A stretch of DNA of 64,000 nucleotides from Oscheius sp. JU75. Its lineage: Eukaryota > Nematoda > Chromadorea > Rhabditida > Rhabditidae. Under the pieces are notes generated by a model. That model ran no database searches, had not been told where the DNA came from, and saw only the letters and a list, made by a program, of their open reading frames with translations. Positions 22,701-40,500 of this stretch are shown piece by piece. The translations under genes and the position numbers were made by a program. Every line of letters starts with the position of its first letter. Position 1 is the first letter of the stretch. The DNA lies in NCBI GenBank assembly GCA_037178855.1, contig JASJZC010000006.1, positions 8,350,501 through 8,414,500 on the forward strand. The letters are read 5' to 3'.

Positions 22701-25558
22701 GGTGCAGGAGGGATTATACAAGTGAGTTCAAGGATTAACGGATTCTGTATCTTTTCTGTGACTGTGCATTTGCCTACATAACCCTGGGCGTATATGAGCT
22801 TTTATGATAACCGAACTACAGGCCTAAAACTTCTCTCACCTAGAGAATCTGATCAACTTAGGGTCCGAGCTTGGAAACACCAGATATGTAGTGGTCCGAT
22901 CGATTCCCGGGACAACCAGTCCGAAACAAAAGTTTTCTTGGAGTTTTCAAGCACGAGATATTGTTTGGGAACGCTTACCCCAAAAGGCTCACGTACTCTT
23001 CTACCGGCAAAAATTGGGTGTCGCCATAACTGTGTATTTGCCGAAACCACGAAGCGGAATTGAACCCGCGTCGTTCGAACAGAAAGTGCGCACCCTGTCA
23101 CTACACCACGTGTACGTTACAGACTGATTTCAAACACCAGAACTACGCACTATAGCTATTCAGATACGGCTACACGCATCTCCCAATGACCTCAGGTCTT
23201 GTGGACCAGAATATGCTGCAAAATATGGAATCCTTCAACCGACATTTCGTTCCAGAAGTCTTCATAAAAGAGGTAAGGCCGTAAAAAATCTAAATATGAC
23301 CAAAAATCTAGCTGTTCAACGCAACAACTCAGTCTAACATCCGAAATCCGGTCAATCAACAATGGTTTGGTCTGTCGGATGAGCGACTGGCCTATCTGCT
23401 CGGGCAGATGTAGAATAAAACTCACAAAACTGACCACACGCATGACATGATGAGGGCCTCGCCGAACGAAACGCCTATGGGAATGAGACTCGAATCGGGG
23501 CCGGTGTGCATGTTGATGTGGGTAGTGAAGGCCAATGTGAGCAGGGCGATGAGGAGGAGGGCACTGGCGATGGCGTAGTGCACGAAATGGAAGATGAGGC
23601 CGAAACAGAGCAGGAAGGTGACTGAAAATGGTGATTTTTTGGGAAATAGCACTCTATTTTTAAGCAGTAATGTTTAGAGGTTTCTGGTGTCCTAACAGTT
23701 TAAAACAGTGGTTGTGTCATCTATAGCTGTCTAACTGTGGTGGCTGTGGTCTCGCAAAGGTACAGCCCAGTTTTAGCGAAAAACTTGGTGTATTGTTAAG
23801 TCGGCGTCACAAATCAGACGACCCGGGTTTGACACCCGTGGTTGACAAGTTTTTTCAAAGAGCTATTTTGAGAAGAAAAAAGCCCGGGGTGAAAGTTGAC
23901 AAATCCAAAAGGACATAGGCTTTGAATCTCAAAGACACGGGTACCACGGCCGATGTTTGTCGGGCTTTGGATGGTAAATAAGAGAATAAAGAAAAACTAA
24001 CACGGGAAGAGAAACTCTCCAATCCTCTTGGCCTTGGCGGATCGAATCGTTGCACACCATTTCTTCCTCATCGAGCCCTGCCGCTGTGCTCCCTCCTCCA
24101 ACACCTCGATGATCTTCTTGTGCCGCTGCGACTTGGCTATATCCAGAGGGGTCTCCTGCTGCTTGTTTCGAATCGAGACGTCCGCGCCGGCGGCTATGAG
24201 CTCCCGAATAGCTACCAAATTGCGCTCCTGGGCGGCCAGATGCAGGGCTGTGTTCTCCTGGAGATGCTCCTTCGCATTAAGATCAGCATTTTTTCGAATC
24301 AGCAGCTTGATGGGGAAAATGGAGAAGGAACGATAGGCTGACCACATCGTCGGTGTCATACCGCTATTATCCGTGATGTCCACACAGTAATCGAACTTCT
24401 CCAAGAGATATGCAACGAGATTAAGGTGGTGTCCCTGGACGGCCAGGTGCATGGGACTGTAGCCCTGGTTGTCGCGGATCAGACAATTTGCTCCGGCCTG
24501 AAATCTTATGATTATTTTCGAATGAAAGCGATAATTTTTTGGAGAATTTTGAGTAAAGAATAAGTTACCTTGATGAGAAGGACGCAGGCGGAAAGACTCC
24601 CGACCCGGGCAGCCCAGTGGAGAGGAGAGGACTGTAGAACACCGCCGACGGCATTGGGATCAGCTCCGAGGGCCAGTAACCTGGAATTTTGTGCTTATTT
24701 GACTTGTTCACTTTGATATCTTTGTAATATTTGATCTGTCAAGCGTTTTTACCGAGAAAAATGCGTTACTTCAAATTAAATTATAAAAGTTTCTCAGATT
24801 TGAAGAAAATTTTTCGAACTACTCAAGAAAAGATGAACAGATAGTTTTAAGAAAAGTACGAATGTTTTACCTTTGTACAATGGGAACTCTGTTGTTGATA
24901 GCGGCCCAATGAAGCAGCGAACAGCCGTCGGCGTCAATCGTCGAAGCGGAGAGACCGTTCTGAAAGAATCATTGATGAGAAATGCCAAATATCTCCCTAC
25001 TCGTAACACTTCGTTCCCCGTTAGTTTTCGTCAGGAGGACGTTGGTTAATGGGACAGTAAAGTCTATCACACAAAAAAGGCCTATAACGCATGAGTAAGA
25101 TAGCCGAACAGCAAGATTGTTTTCTTAGGTATCTGAACTTCAGCAAGTAGAAACTTGCGCACCGAATTTTCTGTTCAGCTATTCCTCGTTTTTCGCGGAT
25201 TTTTCATTGCTTTAAAATTCTTTATTACAAGGGATCGAAGCGAAATCTTTCCAAACGGCACCATTTTTGTGAACAGATTATATATCGTTGCGGTTTTCGA
25301 ACGATTTCCGTAAAATGAAGGCTCTTTTACTTGTTAGATTTAAAAAAAAAACTAGAAGAATGTAAGAAAACGCTATGTCGAGCTCTTGGTGGCTCAATGC
25401 GCGAAGTTTTAACGAAAATGGCCCATTTTAAAGATTTTCTAACGGAAAAAACATCAAGAAAAAAAGCAGAAACTTACAGCTAGCTGTTCCTCAAGTGCAT
25501 CAGTATCTCCCTTCTGACAGGCCTCGACGGCCTTGGCCGGATCCTTGACAACTTCCAT
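19733..25558 (-). CDS. ZDHHC17: Ankyrin-repeat DHHC palmitoyltransferase (ZDHHC17/HIP14-like)
   Basis: Transfers palmitate to cysteines of Golgi and synaptic membrane proteins. ATG at 25558 ([18 protein letters not shown]) opens the ankyrin region: [60 protein letters not shown] and [20 protein letters not shown]. Membrane helices follow at 23640-23435 and about 20750-20650. The catalytic module is [20 protein letters not shown] joined to [15 protein letters not shown], the full DHHC cysteine-rich pattern. The C-terminus contains the family motif [13 protein letters not shown], and AATAAA lies at 19717-19722, 10 nt after the stop. The intron of about 2.7 kb between the first membrane exon and [13 protein letters not shown] contains the whole amidase gene on the other strand. 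Confidence 0.9.
20933..23413 (+). CDS. Secreted bacterial-type N-acetylmuramoyl-L-alanine amidase (AmiD/AmpD family)
   Basis: Predicted zinc amidase cutting the MurNAc-L-Ala bond of peptidoglycan. Exons 20933-20992, 21205-21271, 21311-21401, 21443-21539, 21578-21737, 22223-22721, 23164-23272 and 23312-23413 have matching phases throughout and total 394 codons. Exon 1 is a 20-residue signal peptide ([20 protein letters not shown]). Exons 2-4 are an extension with about five cysteines ([28 protein letters not shown]). The Amidase_2 core has AIVLHHTVT (first zinc His), [47 protein letters not shown] (second His) and [14 protein letters not shown] (Lys and third ligand Asp). The C-terminal part ([18 protein letters not shown]) matches the peptidoglycan-binding tail of bacterial AmiD. 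It lacks PGRP hallmarks. AATAAA overlaps the stop. Nested in the palmitoyltransferase intron on the opposite strand. Confidence 0.85.
22379..22399 (+). other. Candidate 21-nt in-frame intron in the amidase
   Basis: GTAAGT donor and AAG acceptor 21 nt apart, within FPAAQ to LNSKVKI. It is in frame with no stop, so either reading is possible. The seven extra residues are not expected from the bacterial family, which favours splicing. Confidence 0.35.
23046..23112 (-). repeat. tRNA-derived SINE head in amidase intron 6
   Basis: The minus strand carries CACGTGGTGTAGTGACAGGG and the B-box-like GGGTTCAATTCCG. It lies in the 442-nt intron between amidase exons 6 and 7. Confidence 0.6.
23680..23850 (+). 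repeat. Dispersed repeat with tRNA-like end, copy 2
   Basis: Same block order as 17010-17225, ending AGACGACCCGGGTTTGACACC. It lies in the palmitoyltransferase gene. Confidence 0.55.
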
Positions 25559-25816
25559 TTCGACGACTGCTGGTCGTCACACGCTGAAAGAGGTGACTAA
25601 CAGCTCCGCCAAAACCTGTTCTCCCTCGCGGTCGAAAAAAGTACGAAAATTGAGCAAATATTAGAAAACGAGAGCGTTAAATTGGACTGAAATTAATGTG
25701 CAAAAAGGGGGCGGAAAAAATTCATTCTACACATATAAATGAACACAATTCTATAAAATCGGATTTACAGACTAATAAACTAAGTTTTTTTTTGTTATAA
25801 ACCGTTGGAGCAGAGT

Positions 25817-28800
25817 TTAATAGGATCGGACCTTTGGCGGCACCCAGTCGGTCTCCGTCTTGTCCAGAGTGGTGTCGATAACGGGACGGTAGTCGAGCGA
25901 GACTTGGCCGGTGGCAATGTCCGAGCGGATGATCGAGTGCTTGCGCCAGTGATCCTATAAATTTTGAAATTAAGAAATATATAAGAAAGTTTCGAGGTTT
26001 TTTGGAAGAACGAAATTTTTTTAGGATGACAAATGTGCAATTAAAAAAAGTAGATCTTTTAGGGGAACTTTAAAGGGACGCTGTCATTATAGGTAGATAG
26101 ATAGACGGTCGAACACGTTTTAAAATCGAGTCCCGCGACGAACTTCCCTCAAATAGGCTTTTTTTGCATTTTTCGGTGCGTTACACACATTGTCGTGACA
26201 TCCAAGCGTCGAAAACTACTTTAAAATGACTACTTCGACGTCAAAAATGACCAGAAAAAATTAGAAAATGACAATAAGAAAAGAAGAACAGCAATTCTAT
26301 ACTTTCTTCATCATTCTTGTAAATCTTGATGTCAAAACGCATTTCTGGGGTAGTTTTAGACACTGAGTCGGCTGACGGTGGTTAGTCAAAGTAATGTAAA
26401 GTGGTGACAAGTTGACAGATATAGAAAGGTTCAGTCAGTCTGACAAAGACAGTAGGTTATTTTGGTCGAGTTAGCACGAGAAGAGGCGAAACTTTTGTCG
26501 GGACATGGTAATCTATGGTCAAGTAAAATGTATGGCACGTGTTGCCAAGGCTACTATGACCGAGAGATACACAACTGATGTTTCCAGCATAAATAAAACT
26601 CTACAAAAACATACCTTGAATTCCTTCTTGGTCTGTCCCTCTGTGGGTTTACTGTAGTCGAATTCGTCTAAGCGGGTAGGGAAGTCGTCGCGGGCGTGAG
26701 CTCCTCTTGATTCCTGGAATATTTTATATCAATTTATAGCGAAACAATCGGCTGCGCATCACCTCATCTTATCCGGAGACATCGATACGCAGCTGTTTGC
26801 TTCGAATCTTACAATGCATCGAATCCCACGATTGGATAATTGATGCGCAGCGTCAGACTCTGCGGTTACAGTAGACACACTGCTGCGCACCAATTCTTAT
26901 TCACAGGCGTCCATACGCCGTCATTTTCTTCACAGCGTAATAGATCGGCATATCGAGATGCTCAAGAGTTGGTAGAGTTGGTGCGCTACTTGTGTGTGAT
27001 TAGACTACGGTAGGTACTTTCGCTTAACCTAGGTTCTAGCAAAAATGCTATTAAACGACGTCCCCTTTCGCCCATCCCAGCTCGCAAAGTAGTTTGAAAA
27101 AAACAGGACAAACCTTTCTATTCTCGGCAGCCACGATGGTCTGTGTGGCATTGATCAGAAGATTCTGGAGCTCCAGAGTTTCGACCAGATCACTGTTCCA
27201 TACGAGACCCTTATCCGCAACCAAGAGCCTATCTTGCTCCTTGTACAGATTGCCCAGCTTCTCCACACCCTCCTGGAGCACGTCTCCGCGTCGGAACACG
27301 GCCGCGTGCTTCTGCATGGCTCGCTGCATCTCCAGTCGGAGTTGAGCGGTGGGGACATCTCCCTTATTGTGTCGAAGCTTGTCCAAATTGGCTACCGAGG
27401 CCTCACCGGCATTCTTCGGCAGATCTGGGACTCCGACTCCTGGCTTCGTGTTGTTCAGAATTCTAAATTTGATGTTTACCGGACCCTCAGGTTGAATATG
27501 GCGCGCAAATATTGGAAAATAAAAACGGGTGTAAATTATGTTTTTGGTTCAGAAGTTTGCACAAAAAACCATCTCAATGTGTTTCCGGGAGTTTAATAAA
27601 AAGACTAAAAGGTTTTACCAGGCCCGGGATCGAAGCGACCCATTTGTTTTGTAGTCGGAACCCTAACCGACTGAGTCATAAGAAATTGCAAAGAAAAAAC
27701 AGTACGTGATGGCGCAGGAGCGACCGAAGATGACCAGATCGAGCAGGGAATTGGCTCCGAGACGGTTGGCGCCATGGACGGAGTGGGCAGCACATTCTCC
27801 GGCAGCATAGAGTCCCGGGACGACTTGGTCGCCCTTCTCGGAAGTGTAGCTGAGTACCTAAAGTGATAGTATACATAGGAACCGTTACGGCATATTTTTG
27901 AACCAAAGTGCATAAGTTAGAATCTGTCGAGACTCTATGACAAGCTACGAGGATTTTTTACGAGCTCAAACTATTAGACGAAGAGAAAACTAACTAACAG
28001 TTCAAGCTGATATTTTGCAGTAAACAGTATACTACTGTATAGAGCATATTAGGTACATATGTCCTACATGCCATAAGCTATGCCACAATTATAGAAGGGG
28101 GCAAAATTATGTTAAATTAAAATTATGGCTATACGTGATATAGCAGAATGAAAAAATTAGTTGGAGACAGGAACACGGCTTGAAGGAGACTGACCCACAA
28201 ATTATGACAGCGAAAAGGCTGCCGTAGGCTACAGTTTGACAAAATCAGATTAGCAATGATGATAACCGGTCGGCGGAGCGACCAAGTTCTCTTTCTGCAA
28301 TTAGAACTATTTGGCTCTACCTGATTTATCTTGTCAACTCTAATCCTACCTTTATAATTTACGAAACACATGTCAACACTAATCTGGGATATCACTTGAC
28401 AAGATGTTTGTGGACTTTCTGTTAAGTATTATCCCAGGTTGGCGCCGATAAGACAAGTCAGAAGAGTCAAACGGTTCAAGTTTCGCCTAGAGCCAGGTTG
28501 ATATGTAAGTTTTTTTGACACGCTAGCAGTTGGCTAGCTAGTAAACCAAAAAGATGTACCTCTCCCTTGTAGTTGGTAGGAATGCCTCCCATGTTGTAGT
28601 GGACGGTGGGAATGACGGGGATTGGTTCCTTGGTCACATCCACGCCGGCAAAGATCATCGCCGTCTCTGAGATGCCCGGCAGCCTCTGATGCAGCTGCTC
28701 GGCTGGGAGATGATGCAGCTGGAGGTAGATATGATCCTTGTCCGGACCGACACCACGTCCTTCCATGATTTCCAGGGTCATGGAGCGAGAGACGACGTCG

Positions 28801-30934
28801 CGAGAGGCCAAATCCTTGGCCACGGGCGCGTAGCGTTCCATGAAACGCTCGCCCTGCGAATTGACGAGGAATCCTCCTTCTCCACGCGAGCCCTCCGTAA
28901 TCAGACATCCGGCTCCGTAGATTCCCGTGGGGTGGAATTGGACGAATTCCATGTCAGAGTTGTTGATTCCGGCACGGGCCGTCAGGGCGGTTCCTAAAGA
29001 TTTGGGAATTTTTCGAGCCTTTTTCACTAATGGCCTAGTGCTGGTCTGAAAATAAAACTGAACCACGTTCGATCCCCGTAGACGCTTTTCGGTTTTTTTT
29101 TCAGCTAAAATCAAGGCTTTCTCGCATTTTTACTCATGTCCCAGTGGCTAGCAGGCGTTTTAAACGATCCAGGTTCGGCCCCGCCACGGATTTCGCATTT
29201 TCTTATAAATGTTTACCACTTTTAAGCCACTGTTACTCGTCCCCCAGTGGCTAGCAGACTACGTTGAGGCCCCTGCAACCCAGGTTCAATCGTCGATGTT
29301 GCTCTCAAGCTTGGTCAGCCAAAATCACTGGAGCTTTACGCGACAGCCCAAGGGTAAAAAGAAATTTAAAGTTCACAACAATTCAGGTCCGTTCCCGCTA
29401 CGGTTTTCCGTTTTGTCATGCGCATGTTTTCTTCTAATGGGTTCTGCTGTTCGCTGAGCCCGAAAACCAGCTAGAAAAATGGCTTATAATATGGTCACTA
29501 AGTGCGAAAATTTTGTGATCCTACCAGACTTTGAACAACAAACGACGAAAATCTTACCATCTCCAGTACAGGTGTGAGCCGAGGTGCACGAGAAGTAGGC
29601 TCTGCCATAGCCTCCGGTAGCCAAGACGGTGTTCTTGGCGCGGAAACGATGAATGGATCCGTCCTCGAGATTCATGGCCACCACGCCGACGCACGAACCG
29701 TTTTCCATAATCAGATCGAGGGCAAAGTATTCGACGAAATAGTTGCAATTGTACTGGAGCGAGGCTCCGTAGAGAGTGTGGAGAAGCGAGTGGCCGGTTC
29801 GGTCAGCCACGCAACACGTCCTAATTTGGAATTTTTCTTGTTTCAAGACCAAAATTGTACCTGTGAGCTTGTCCTCCGCGGCCGAAATCGTTGGACTGGC
29901 CTCCGAAGGCACGCTGGTAGATCTTGCCTTCCGTGGTTCGAGAAAACGGCATTCCATAGTTCTCAAGCTCGATGACAGCCCGCTCGGCCTCGCGCGTCAT
30001 GTAGTGGATGGCGTCCTGGTCTCCGAGCCAGTCGGATCCCTTCACTGTGTCGAAGAAATGCCATCTCCAGTCACTAAAATCGTGCCTTGTGGAGAGGGAA
30101 AGAGCAAAGTTAGAATAAAAACAGGAAGAGATTTCCTATCCCGCCCAAAATTTTTAGAAGGCTTGACTCCAAATAGCGTACTACTATAAATAAAACCTAC
30201 TCTTTGTTCATGTTGCCAAGAGCGGCGTTGATTCCACCCTGAGCGGCGACGGTATGGGATCGAGTCGGGAAAAGTTTCGTAATTACAGCCGTCTTCAATC
30301 CGCCCTCCGACAGACCCATGGCGGCGCGAAGACCGGCTCCTCCTGCAAATTTTTCCGTTAATTTAGGCGAAAAATAGTCCAAATGAATATATGCCCGGGG
30401 CAATTGGGTGCGATTTTTAAAGTTTAAGGCTGGACTAGTGGTCCACGCGGCGGTCTGAGGATTTGAACGAGCTACATCCGTTTCCCGGTGTTACTTTTTG
30501 AGTTTTCTCCGTCAGAATCATTGCTTCAGCACTTTTACCCTCCGCCTAGCGGTTCGCGAGCTGTTAGCGAAGTCCTAAGCAGCCCAGGTTCGGATCTCGC
30601 TGTGGCTATTTAGTCTAGAATTGAGCTCTTTTACCCATAGACCATTGGTTTCGGTCACTAAATTTTGCTATTTTTCAGCTCAGCCAACGTGAATCAAGCT
30701 GGGTACTGAAAATGCTTACAGCAGGGTTCCTCGATGATATGCAAAATCTATCAGTCAAATGGTAGATTTTCAGTAGAACAAACCTGCTCCAACGACGATA
30801 GCATCATAAGCATGGTCGATAACCTTGTATTCGGCAATATTTCCAGTCTTGGTCTCACTTTGGGCCGTTGCCGAGAGGCTGAGACACCGCTGGGCTGCTA
30901 GTTTTCTAGCGCCACGTCTGGCTGCCGACAGCAT
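25817..30934 (-). CDS. SDHA: Succinate dehydrogenase flavoprotein subunit, mitochondrial
   Basis: Complex II subunit oxidising succinate to fumarate on FAD. ATG at 30934 begins a basic mitochondrial presequence ([18 protein letters not shown]). Nine exons follow. Key motifs: YDAIVVGAG plus [15 protein letters not shown] (FAD Rossmann), [18 protein letters not shown] (the His that carries covalent FAD), [101 protein letters not shown] and the C-terminal [14 protein letters not shown]-stop. Approximate exons are 30934-30785, 30342-30210, 30085-29861, 29820-29560, 28993-28558, 27860-27688, 27465-27113, 26713-26612 and 25955-25817. Several introns contain SINE heads and one contains a MITE. Confidence 0.95.
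26882..26988. mobile_element. GTGCGCACCAACTC palindromic MITE, SDHA intron copy
   Basis: Begins TGCGCACCAATTC and ends GAGTTGGTGCGC, with internal CCATACGCC and CGGCATATCG blocks. A second, more degraded unit appears to precede it at about 26750-26880. Confidence 0.6.
27612..27682 (-). repeat. tRNA-derived SINE head in SDHA
   Basis: Minus strand: TGACTCAGTCGGTTAGGGTT and a degraded B-box at TCGATCCCGGG. Confidence 0.6.
29020..29310 (+). repeat. Cluster of three degenerate SINE heads in SDHA
   Basis: Three units spaced about 100 nt apart: AATGGCCTAGTGCTGG with CGTTCGATCCCC; CCCAGTGGCTAGCAGGC with CCAGGTTCGGCCCC; CCCCAGTGGCTAGCAGAC with CCAGGTTCAATCG. A related unit lies at 30537-30603 (CGCCTAGCGGTTCGCGAG with CCAGGTTCGGATCTC). 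Confidence 0.55.
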
Positions 30935-31702
30935 AATTCCCTGAAAACTAAATTTTTGTGGAAAAGTGGAGAAAAGGAAGAAAACAAGGGCAAAAATCAG
31001 GTTTAGCAGTTTACCAGAAGGAATCACGAGAAGTGCGTCAGCAAAACGGGTGAACACCAAGTTAGCGCCAAGTGAACAAAACTCACTGCTGCACTTTTTT
31101 CTGATCGTTCTTCGAGCGTTCTCTTGATGTTTTTGAGACAATATGAGGGTAGCCGAGGGACTGTCATGAAATATAGTGGTTGGCACTTTGAAAGCAGCTA
31201 CTACTTATGTAAAACGAGTGTAAATAGGAGACTTTCTTCCTTAGAACATTTAGAGGGCATAGACAAGTTATTTCTTTCTATTCGAAATCCCCGTATCGAG
31301 CTAAAAATTTTTATATGCTAGACTTGATTAAAATTGAAGTGGTAGGTTCAAGCATCGAAAGTAAGTAGGAAACCGCCGATGTCCACTCAAAGAACTTATA
31401 TAAGAGCAAGGCCGATCAAAACTTTGGTAATAGTTCGGCAGGCGTCCCCCTCATTCAAACGTGTTTTCGCGCTTATTTTTCAATTCGGCGGGATTAAAAG
31501 TTCGCCAGCCCACTTACTACAAAACTAAAAGTACCGAAGCCTTGTAAACATACTGTAAACTATGCCGTGCACTCTCTCTCTCTAAAAAAGCTTCATGAAA
31601 CATGTGAAAATTTATAAAAAGAGATGGGTTCAAAGCTGGCATATTAAACAGTGAGAAGTGAAACAACGAGGAAAATTGAAATAAAAACGAGCAAATTCAG
31701 TA

Positions 31703-37172
<5,470 letters not shown>

Positions 37173-37570
37173 GGCGACTTCTGAAGAAAAAGATTTTAGA
37201 ACGAGAAGGAAGCGCGCGCATTTCTTGAAAATGAATACTGTAAGAGATTTTTGGCGCCGCTTCAACACAAAACAATCTCATTTGTTCTATTCTCTTCCAA
37301 ATTTCTGCTTTTCTAAGAAACATTTGCATTTTTCTCACTTTTTGATGACTGTAAAGTATTCGAAGGGTACACAAACAAAATATGTACGTAGAAAATACAT
37401 AACGTAAAAGTAGACGCAACGTGGTATAAACCACTTTCAGTAAACATCACAAGTAAATAAATTGTTTTTAAGGCAACCGAGAAACCGTAATGTTATATCA
37501 CAAGGGTAAGATGATCACATAGGAATCGATAAATATGCTCTCTATACAATTTGAAAAAAAAAATCATGTT

Positions 37571-40500
37571 CTAGTAAGAGACGGAGCTTCCGAGACCGAC
37601 CCATTGGTCTGGGACCACAGGAAAGTAGGTATCTATGGCTTCGGAGAATCTAAAAACCAGGATACAGTGACAGTGACATTGACCGTACCTGGTACAATAC
37701 ATCTCCGGACTGAGGATAGTGGGCAAATGCGCTCCTGGCACGACCATAATCTTGACCCAGGACTCCATCTTCTTGTCAAAAGTGTAAGTCCTCATGTAGT
37801 CAACAATTCCGAGAAGAAGCTGTCCACTGGCCTCGTCCACCCCGCAGAGCAGGGAGTAGTCCATGATCTGCTGGGATGACAAGAAGTGACTGTCATTGGA
37901 TATGGCTTGGTTCAGTGCAGCCTTGGCATGTGGATAGACATAGAGCTGCTTATTCCAGAGATCCTTGACCAGATTCTCGTCTAGCAGGACGTCTTCGGGA
38001 TTGTTCCCACCCGAGGCCAATCTGGTAACGCTTAGTACAAAAGACTTTGGGGGAATACCTGTTCCTAAGGGATCCCTTGAGATCCCAGACCTGATTCACC
38101 GAGTGCTTGTAGAAAAGATACTCCATGACCAGGATGTCCACTTTGAGCTGGGTCGTCTTGCTCTTGACTCCGACGCGAAAGACTCCATAGACCTGGAAGA
38201 GTTGAATTTTATGAGATCCCTTAGGAACAGGTATTCCCCCAAAGTCTTGTCATTTTTCAGAGAGTCACGGACCAAATGTGACAAGTCCTGTCAAGAGTTT
38301 AGTTGACATGTCCATTTAGAGTTCGTGTAATTACCAGAACTCGGCTTATACCAATGTGGCATGCGTTGAGTATGTTGACTTCAAAAGAGAAAAGAAGCAA
38401 GTGAGGAAGAAACTAGTGAACGAGGCTGCCTTGGGGGAGGGGATGGGAAGCGAAAGGCAAGAAAAGGTTGAGAGGCTGACAGGCATAGCACTGAGAGGAC
38501 ATGACTACGGGGCGTACTGAGGAAAAATATCGGACATTATCTCATGACGAGAAACAGTTGAATGGTAAGTAGTTGCCGATATACCGGAAAGAGTGCCGTA
38601 GGACAAGATACGAAGAATCAGTTCTTGGTTAACTGGCTAATCATTTAAAAACCTACCTTACACAGCGTAGTCAGCTTGTTCTCCGTCACTGCCGTCTTAA
38701 TATACTCGAAATAGTTCGGAGCGAAGGCCGTCTTTGTGAAGGACTTGATCTCGAAGCTTCCCATCGTCTTCATGATGAATCGGTCATCCATCGTCTTGTA
38801 AAAGAACGAGCCCGACTTCCCGCCCTGCGGTGTCCAGAGCACACTCTGGGACAGGGACCGGATGAAGGCTTCCTCTCCTTCAGGGAACAGCAGTTTCCTC
38901 AAGAGACGAAACCGTTCAGCATAGTAGGCTTTGACATAGTAATGAGTCGAGTGGTCATGGAACTCGACTTCCAAATGCTCGGCATTGATGGCAGCTTCTT
39001 CTGTGGGACAGGAGTCCGCGGACAGGTTGAGCACGTACTCATCGCCAGACACCTTCTGGAACTTTCTCCGACCTTCCTCATAGTCCATGGCGGATAGGGC
39101 ATAACCGATAATACTTCCGATGTCCGGCTTGTAGTTGCTTCGCGAATCCTGGATGTCCCGGACGATTACGCCGACTCTCGGCTGGAGTTTGAGGCCGAGG
39201 TGGAGGGTTGGAGGGAAGGGGTCTTCGATCTTGTCCATAGAGATGTCCGGGAACTGAAAAGACTGATTGTTCGGTCACTGTCACTGTCACTCACTTCTTG
39301 AACAGTTACCGGATCCTCTCCCTTCCTCAGAGCCCTGACAGTCGCTCCCAAAACCACTGTCTGGTCATTCCACGTACTGATTAGATTGTAGATTGCCTCA
39401 CGGATGTAGTTGACCGTCTCGTGAGACTTTATCGCAAAAATATCATTGGAGGCAAAGACATCTCTGTCCGTCCCTTCCAACTGGTCAGCATATTGTCTTT
39501 TCTCCCTGAAGATTTGTCCCATACCCAATGTTTTTCCAAACTCACTGAACCAGAGCCTTAGTATTTTCTACCAACTGCTTCAAAACTGTGTGGAAGCTGA
39601 CAGCATACTGATTGAACTGTTCATGTTGAACCAACTGCTTCAGTCGCGTGTCTGCCTTTTCAATAGCGTCATCAGCCAGAGCAGACATCCGGGTCAAGGT
39701 GTCCAGAAGCGTCTTCTTGTTGAACTGCTGTGGCTGAATGTGGCAGAGAACTGGGGAGAACATCACATCAAAAGGTCGGACCTAAACATTACTGTTACCG
39801 TAATCTAAACGTACCAATTCTTAAAGCGCACCAATTCTTAACAATAGACGTCCATATGCAGAAAGACTTGAAATCCAGCTGCGTATGGACGTCAATGGTC
39901 TAGAGTTGGTGCGCAGTTGGTGGCCAAAAAGAACGAGAAGCTTACAGGGGTGATCTTGATCTCTGTCACAAAGTTGTTCTGCGCGAAAAAGTGCTTCTGT
40001 TCGTGGAAGAAGCAGTGAGAGCATTGATGTTGCTTGGACGGGGAAGTGACACATCCTTTGGTGAATGCAGAGTTGGCAATGTAGTCTAGGTACTTTCCAA
40101 AGGACAGATTCCAGACAGCGGCAGTGATCGGGACTATGGGTGATGAGCACTTGCATCTGAAAGAGTCTCTGTCTCTCTGACTTTCTGTCTGTCCATCATT
40201 ACGTCTCTCTGTCTCTCTGACGCTCGTACTCACATCGGACAATGATGGTAAGTAATGATATCACTCGTCGTGAAGCCATTCCTGCTCTGCTCCTCAGATT
40301 GACTAATCTGTACCACGGACTGCGTCGTGACTTCCACACACACCCGTCCAAAGACCAACTTTCTTGAATGGTCGAGCATTGGAACTTCACAATTCGTCGA
40401 AGGACACTCGTATGACTTGTTGAAACAGAATCTGAACCACCCTTCCACAAATTTAGGTGCAAAAGATCCCACTTGGTCAAAAACTCTCCGAGACACATGT

